Assembly: GCA_014381985.1 (NCBI GenBank)
Contig: JACNKP010000033.1
Location: forward strand, 94,318-158,317
Direction: 5' to 3'
Length of the DNA: 64,000 nt
Source of the DNA: SAR92 clade bacterium
GTDB taxonomy: Bacteria > Pseudomonadota > Gammaproteobacteria > Pseudomonadales > Porticoccaceae
The translations under genes were made by a program, and so were the position numbers. This document shows, piece after piece, positions 62,031 to 64,000 of this stretch. The notes below the pieces were generated by a model. The model had not been told where the DNA came from. It was given only the letters and a program-made list of their open reading frames with translations, and did not search any database. The stretch's first letter is position 1. The number at the start of each line of letters is the position of its first letter.

Positions 62031-62492
62031 ATGCTCGATAACAGCGACGCAGTTTTATACAGCGACGATTACGAAGAGGCCTATCTAAAACAGATACTCA
62101 CTGATGTTAAAAATATCGCCTTGATCGGTGCCAGCCCAAAACCTGAACGCGATAGTTATTTAACGATGGAAGCTCTGTTAAAAGCCGGTTACACGGTATT
62201 CCCGGTCAATCCTTTCGAAGTGGGTAATAGTATTTTAGGGCAACCCTGTTACGCGTCGGTGACAGAAATTCCCCATAAAATTGACATGGTAGATATCTTC
62301 CGTTCATCAGAATTTGTGCTAGCCATTACCGACGACGCAATCGCCATTGGCGCTCAAGTGGTGTGGATGCAACTTGGCATCATTAATCTAGAGGCTAGGG
62401 ATAACGCTATTAAAGCTAATCTGAAGGTTGTCATGAACCGCTGTCCAAAGCTAGAATTAGCTAAGCCCTACTGGACAAGCACTCTGTCCTAA
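62031..62492 (+). CDS. CoA-binding protein (YccU-like)
   Basis: Rossmann-fold CoA-binding protein of 153 residues. NIALIGASPKPERDSYLTME is the nucleotide-binding start, then GYTVFPVNPFEVGNSILGQ and VDIFRSSEFV. Function is not known for the family. ATG 62031 has AGGGAA 5 nt upstream; a GTG at 61992 would add 13 residues. It is followed by a crotonase and an acyl-CoA synthetase, with 21- and 7-bp gaps, so the three form an operon with a CoA theme. Confidence 0.9.
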   Translation: MLDNSDAVLYSDDYEEAYLKQILTDVKNIALIGASPKPERDSYLTMEALLKAGYTVFPVNPFEVGNSILGQPCYASVTEIPHKIDMVDIFRSSEFVLAITDDAIAIGAQVVWMQLGIINLEARDNAIKANLKVVMNRCPKLELAKPYWTSTLS

Positions 62493-62513
62493 ACCTATTA
62501 AAATGGAAAATCG

Positions 62514-63317
62514 ATGACCACGACACTTAATGTTTTACTTAGAGAACTCAACAATAAGGGTGTTTTGCGCTTAACGTTGCGTGATGAAAAGCGTCGCAAC
62601 GCACTGTCTGAAGCAATGCTTAACGCTATAGGGAACGCATTAGACGAGGCCGCTAGTAACCCTGAGGTAAGAGTTATCGTATTGGCGGCACAAGGGCCAG
62701 CTTTTTGTGCCGGCCATGATCTAAAAGAGATTAGTGCCCAGCGGAACGCTGCAGACGGCGGCCAAACTTATTTTACTACCCTGTTTTCTAGTTGCGCTCA
62801 TGTAATGCAGGCCATCGTAAACCACCCTAAACCAGTCATTGCCGAAATAGCTGGCGTTGCCACCGCGGCAGGTTGCCAGTTGGTTGCGAGCTGCGATCTA
62901 GCTGTGGCAGCCGACACTTCAAAATTTGCCACACCGGGGGTTAATATCGGTCTGTTTTGTTCTACTCCAATGGTCGCACTATCACGTAATGTGTCAAACA
63001 AGCATGCAATGGAGATGTTACTCACAGGCGATATGGTCAGCGCCACTAGAGCCGAGCAAATTGGTTTAATCAATCGTGTTGTTGAGGCACCTCAATTGAC
63101 CGAAGTGACGATGGGGATTGCTGCAACAATTGCTAGCAAATCAACCATGACTGTAGCAACGGGTAAAACTGCATTTTATAAGCAAAAAAATATGGATCTA
63201 AATAGCGCCTACGCCTATACCTCTCAAATTATGGTGGACAATATGCTCAAGCTTGATGCCAAAGAAGGCATTTCTGCTTTTATCGAAAAACGCCCGCCAG
63301 AATGGCAAGACAGGTAG
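62514..63317 (+). CDS. Crotonase-family protein (enoyl-CoA hydratase-like, ECHDC3 type)
   Basis: A 267-residue crotonase. FCAGHDLKEIS and IAGVATAAGCQLVASCDLAVA form the CoA site and oxyanion hole. The two hydratase glutamates are missing: the first is Gln in GCQL, and the second, usually in a QPE-like motif, is replaced in FATPGVNIGLF. So it is unlikely to be an ordinary 2-enoyl-CoA hydratase; an isomerase, hydrolase or other CoA reaction is possible. It is between the CoA-binding and acyl-CoA synthetase genes. Confidence 0.88.
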   Translation: MTTTLNVLLRELNNKGVLRLTLRDEKRRNALSEAMLNAIGNALDEAASNPEVRVIVLAAQGPAFCAGHDLKEISAQRNAADGGQTYFTTLFSSCAHVMQAIVNHPKPVIAEIAGVATAAGCQLVASCDLAVAADTSKFATPGVNIGLFCSTPMVALSRNVSNKHAMEMLLTGDMVSATRAEQIGLINRVVEAPQLTEVTMGIAATIASKSTMTVATGKTAFYKQKNMDLNSAYAYTSQIMVDNMLKLDAKEGISAFIEKRPPEWQDR

Positions 63318-63324
63318 CCCGAAA

Positions 63325-64000
63325 ATGTCCAACATTTACGATCAGGATTTAGACCGCAATCAGGCCAATTTTCAGCCCTTAAGCCCATTACCTTTTTTAG
63401 AGCGAGCTGCCACGGTCTTTCCTGAGCATATCGCCGTAATTCATGGTAATGCTCAGATTGACTACCGTTGTTTTTACTCGCGTTGTCGACAGCTTGCCTC
63501 GGCTCTTACGGATCAAGGTATTGGACGCGGTGATACTGTTTCAGTAATGCTGGCCAATACACCAGCCATGCTTGAAGCTCACTATGCAGTACCTATGTGC
63601 GGCGCAGTATTGCACTCTATGAACACTCGGCTAGATTCACGAGTTATTGCCATGCAGCTAGATCATGCTGAATGCAAGCTGCTGATTACCGACTTAGCTT
63701 TCTCTGACACAATTAGTGATGCACTCAAACTATGCAGTGTAAAACCACTAACCATTGATTACGATGATCCTGAATTTCCTCAAACAGGTGATCCTCTCGG
63801 CGAAATTGATTACGAAGTGTTTCTCACCCGAGGTGATCCTGCTTTTAGTTGGCTAATGCCGACTGATGAGTGGGATGCCATTAGCATCAACTACACTTCA
63901 GGGACGACGGGCGATCCCAAAGGCGTCGTCTATCATCATCGTGGCGCGTCCTTGCTAGCTCAAAGCAGTATCCTCACCACGTCTCTTGCAAAGCACTGCG
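63325..64000 (+). CDS. Acyl-CoA synthetase (AMP-forming), partial, runs off right edge
   Basis: The first 225 residues of an ANL-superfamily ligase. The ATG at 63325 begins MSNIYDQDLDRNQANFQPLS, followed by PLPFLERAATVFPEHIAVIHG. The P-loop is NYTSGTTGDPKGVVYHHRG near residue 190. The N-terminal pattern fits the medium-chain group that includes AlkK and DmdB-like ligases. The acyl substrate cannot be determined. Seven bp after the crotonase gene. Confidence 0.9.
   Translation, partial: MSNIYDQDLDRNQANFQPLSPLPFLERAATVFPEHIAVIHGNAQIDYRCFYSRCRQLASALTDQGIGRGDTVSVMLANTPAMLEAHYAVPMCGAVLHSMNTRLDSRVIAMQLDHAECKLLITDLAFSDTISDALKLCSVKPLTIDYDDPEFPQTGDPLGEIDYEVFLTRGDPAFSWLMPTDEWDAISINYTSGTTGDPKGVVYHHRGASLLAQSSILTTSLAKHC

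Noticed and set aside
62514..64000. DMSP demethylation genes dmdD and dmdB
   Set aside because: The crotonase lacks both glutamates required by DmdD, and the ligase is too generic; the DmdA-like gene is 15 kb away and itself atypical.

Overview
The window is about 64 kb of a gene-dense, moderate-GC chromosome from a gammaproteobacterium. Gene order over long stretches matches Pseudomonas and its relatives: sfsA-dksA-gluQ-cbrXAB-pcnB-folK-panB, bamE/ratBA/smpB, and prmC-prfA-hemA diverging from TPR-lolB-ispE-tRNAGln-prs-rplY-pth-ychF. Together with betaine-type and sodium-coupled transporters and a DmdA-like GcvT protein, this suggests a free-living marine member of the Cellvibrionales/SAR92-OM60 type (inference; no rRNA is present). 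I see no prophage, insertion sequence, integron or CRISPR array.

Region 1 (1-5.3 kb): serB (cut by the left edge) diverging from a Smp/AhpA-like membrane protein; a minus-strand M15 peptidase-cysE-dgkA operon; a small Rieske protein converging on sfsA. Region 2 (5.3-15.7 kb): dksA behind a near-consensus promoter with a GC-rich discriminator, gluQ, a CbrX-like small membrane protein, sensor kinase CbrA, regulator CbrB, then pcnB, folK, a deoxynucleoside kinase, panB and a glutathione peroxidase. CbrB has lost the GAFTGA loop, the Walker B acids and both arginine fingers. The cbrB-pcnB gap carries what looks like a CrcZ-type Hfq-titrating small RNA with a sigma70-like promoter. This is the most interesting part of the window. 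Region 3 (15.7-28.2 kb): AGCS transporter, fur, bamE, ratB, ratA, SNF transporter, smpB (probably a leaderless mRNA), cysZ-like gene, rhlB, MATE pump, prmC-prfA-hemA.

Region 4 (28.3-36.1 kb): a TPR lipoprotein, lolB, ispE (whose stop codon lies inside tRNA-Gln), prs, rplY, pth, ychF and an EamA permease. Region 5 (36.1-41.8 kb) is an accessory six-gene catabolic operon: 2OG-Fe(II) oxygenase, NAD-dependent epimerase/dehydratase, FAH hydrolase, two SDRs and an enolase-superfamily protein resembling hydroxyproline-betaine epimerase. The oxygenase frame continues for 43 codons past an in-frame TGA, up to the start of the next gene.

Region 6 (41.8-55.8 kb): ilvY/ilvC, a BCCT transporter, tRNA-Met, a GcvT/DmdA-like protein, an M28 peptidase, a large zinc metalloprotease, a TauE/SafE permease, a FucP-type sugar transporter, an XRE-2TM regulator with a perfect palindrome in its leader, and a LysE exporter. 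Region 7 (55.9-64 kb): a Yip1-HlyD-ABC efflux operon, uppP, queE with a foldable leader, a CoA-binding protein, a crotonase lacking the canonical glutamates, and an acyl-CoA synthetase cut by the right edge.
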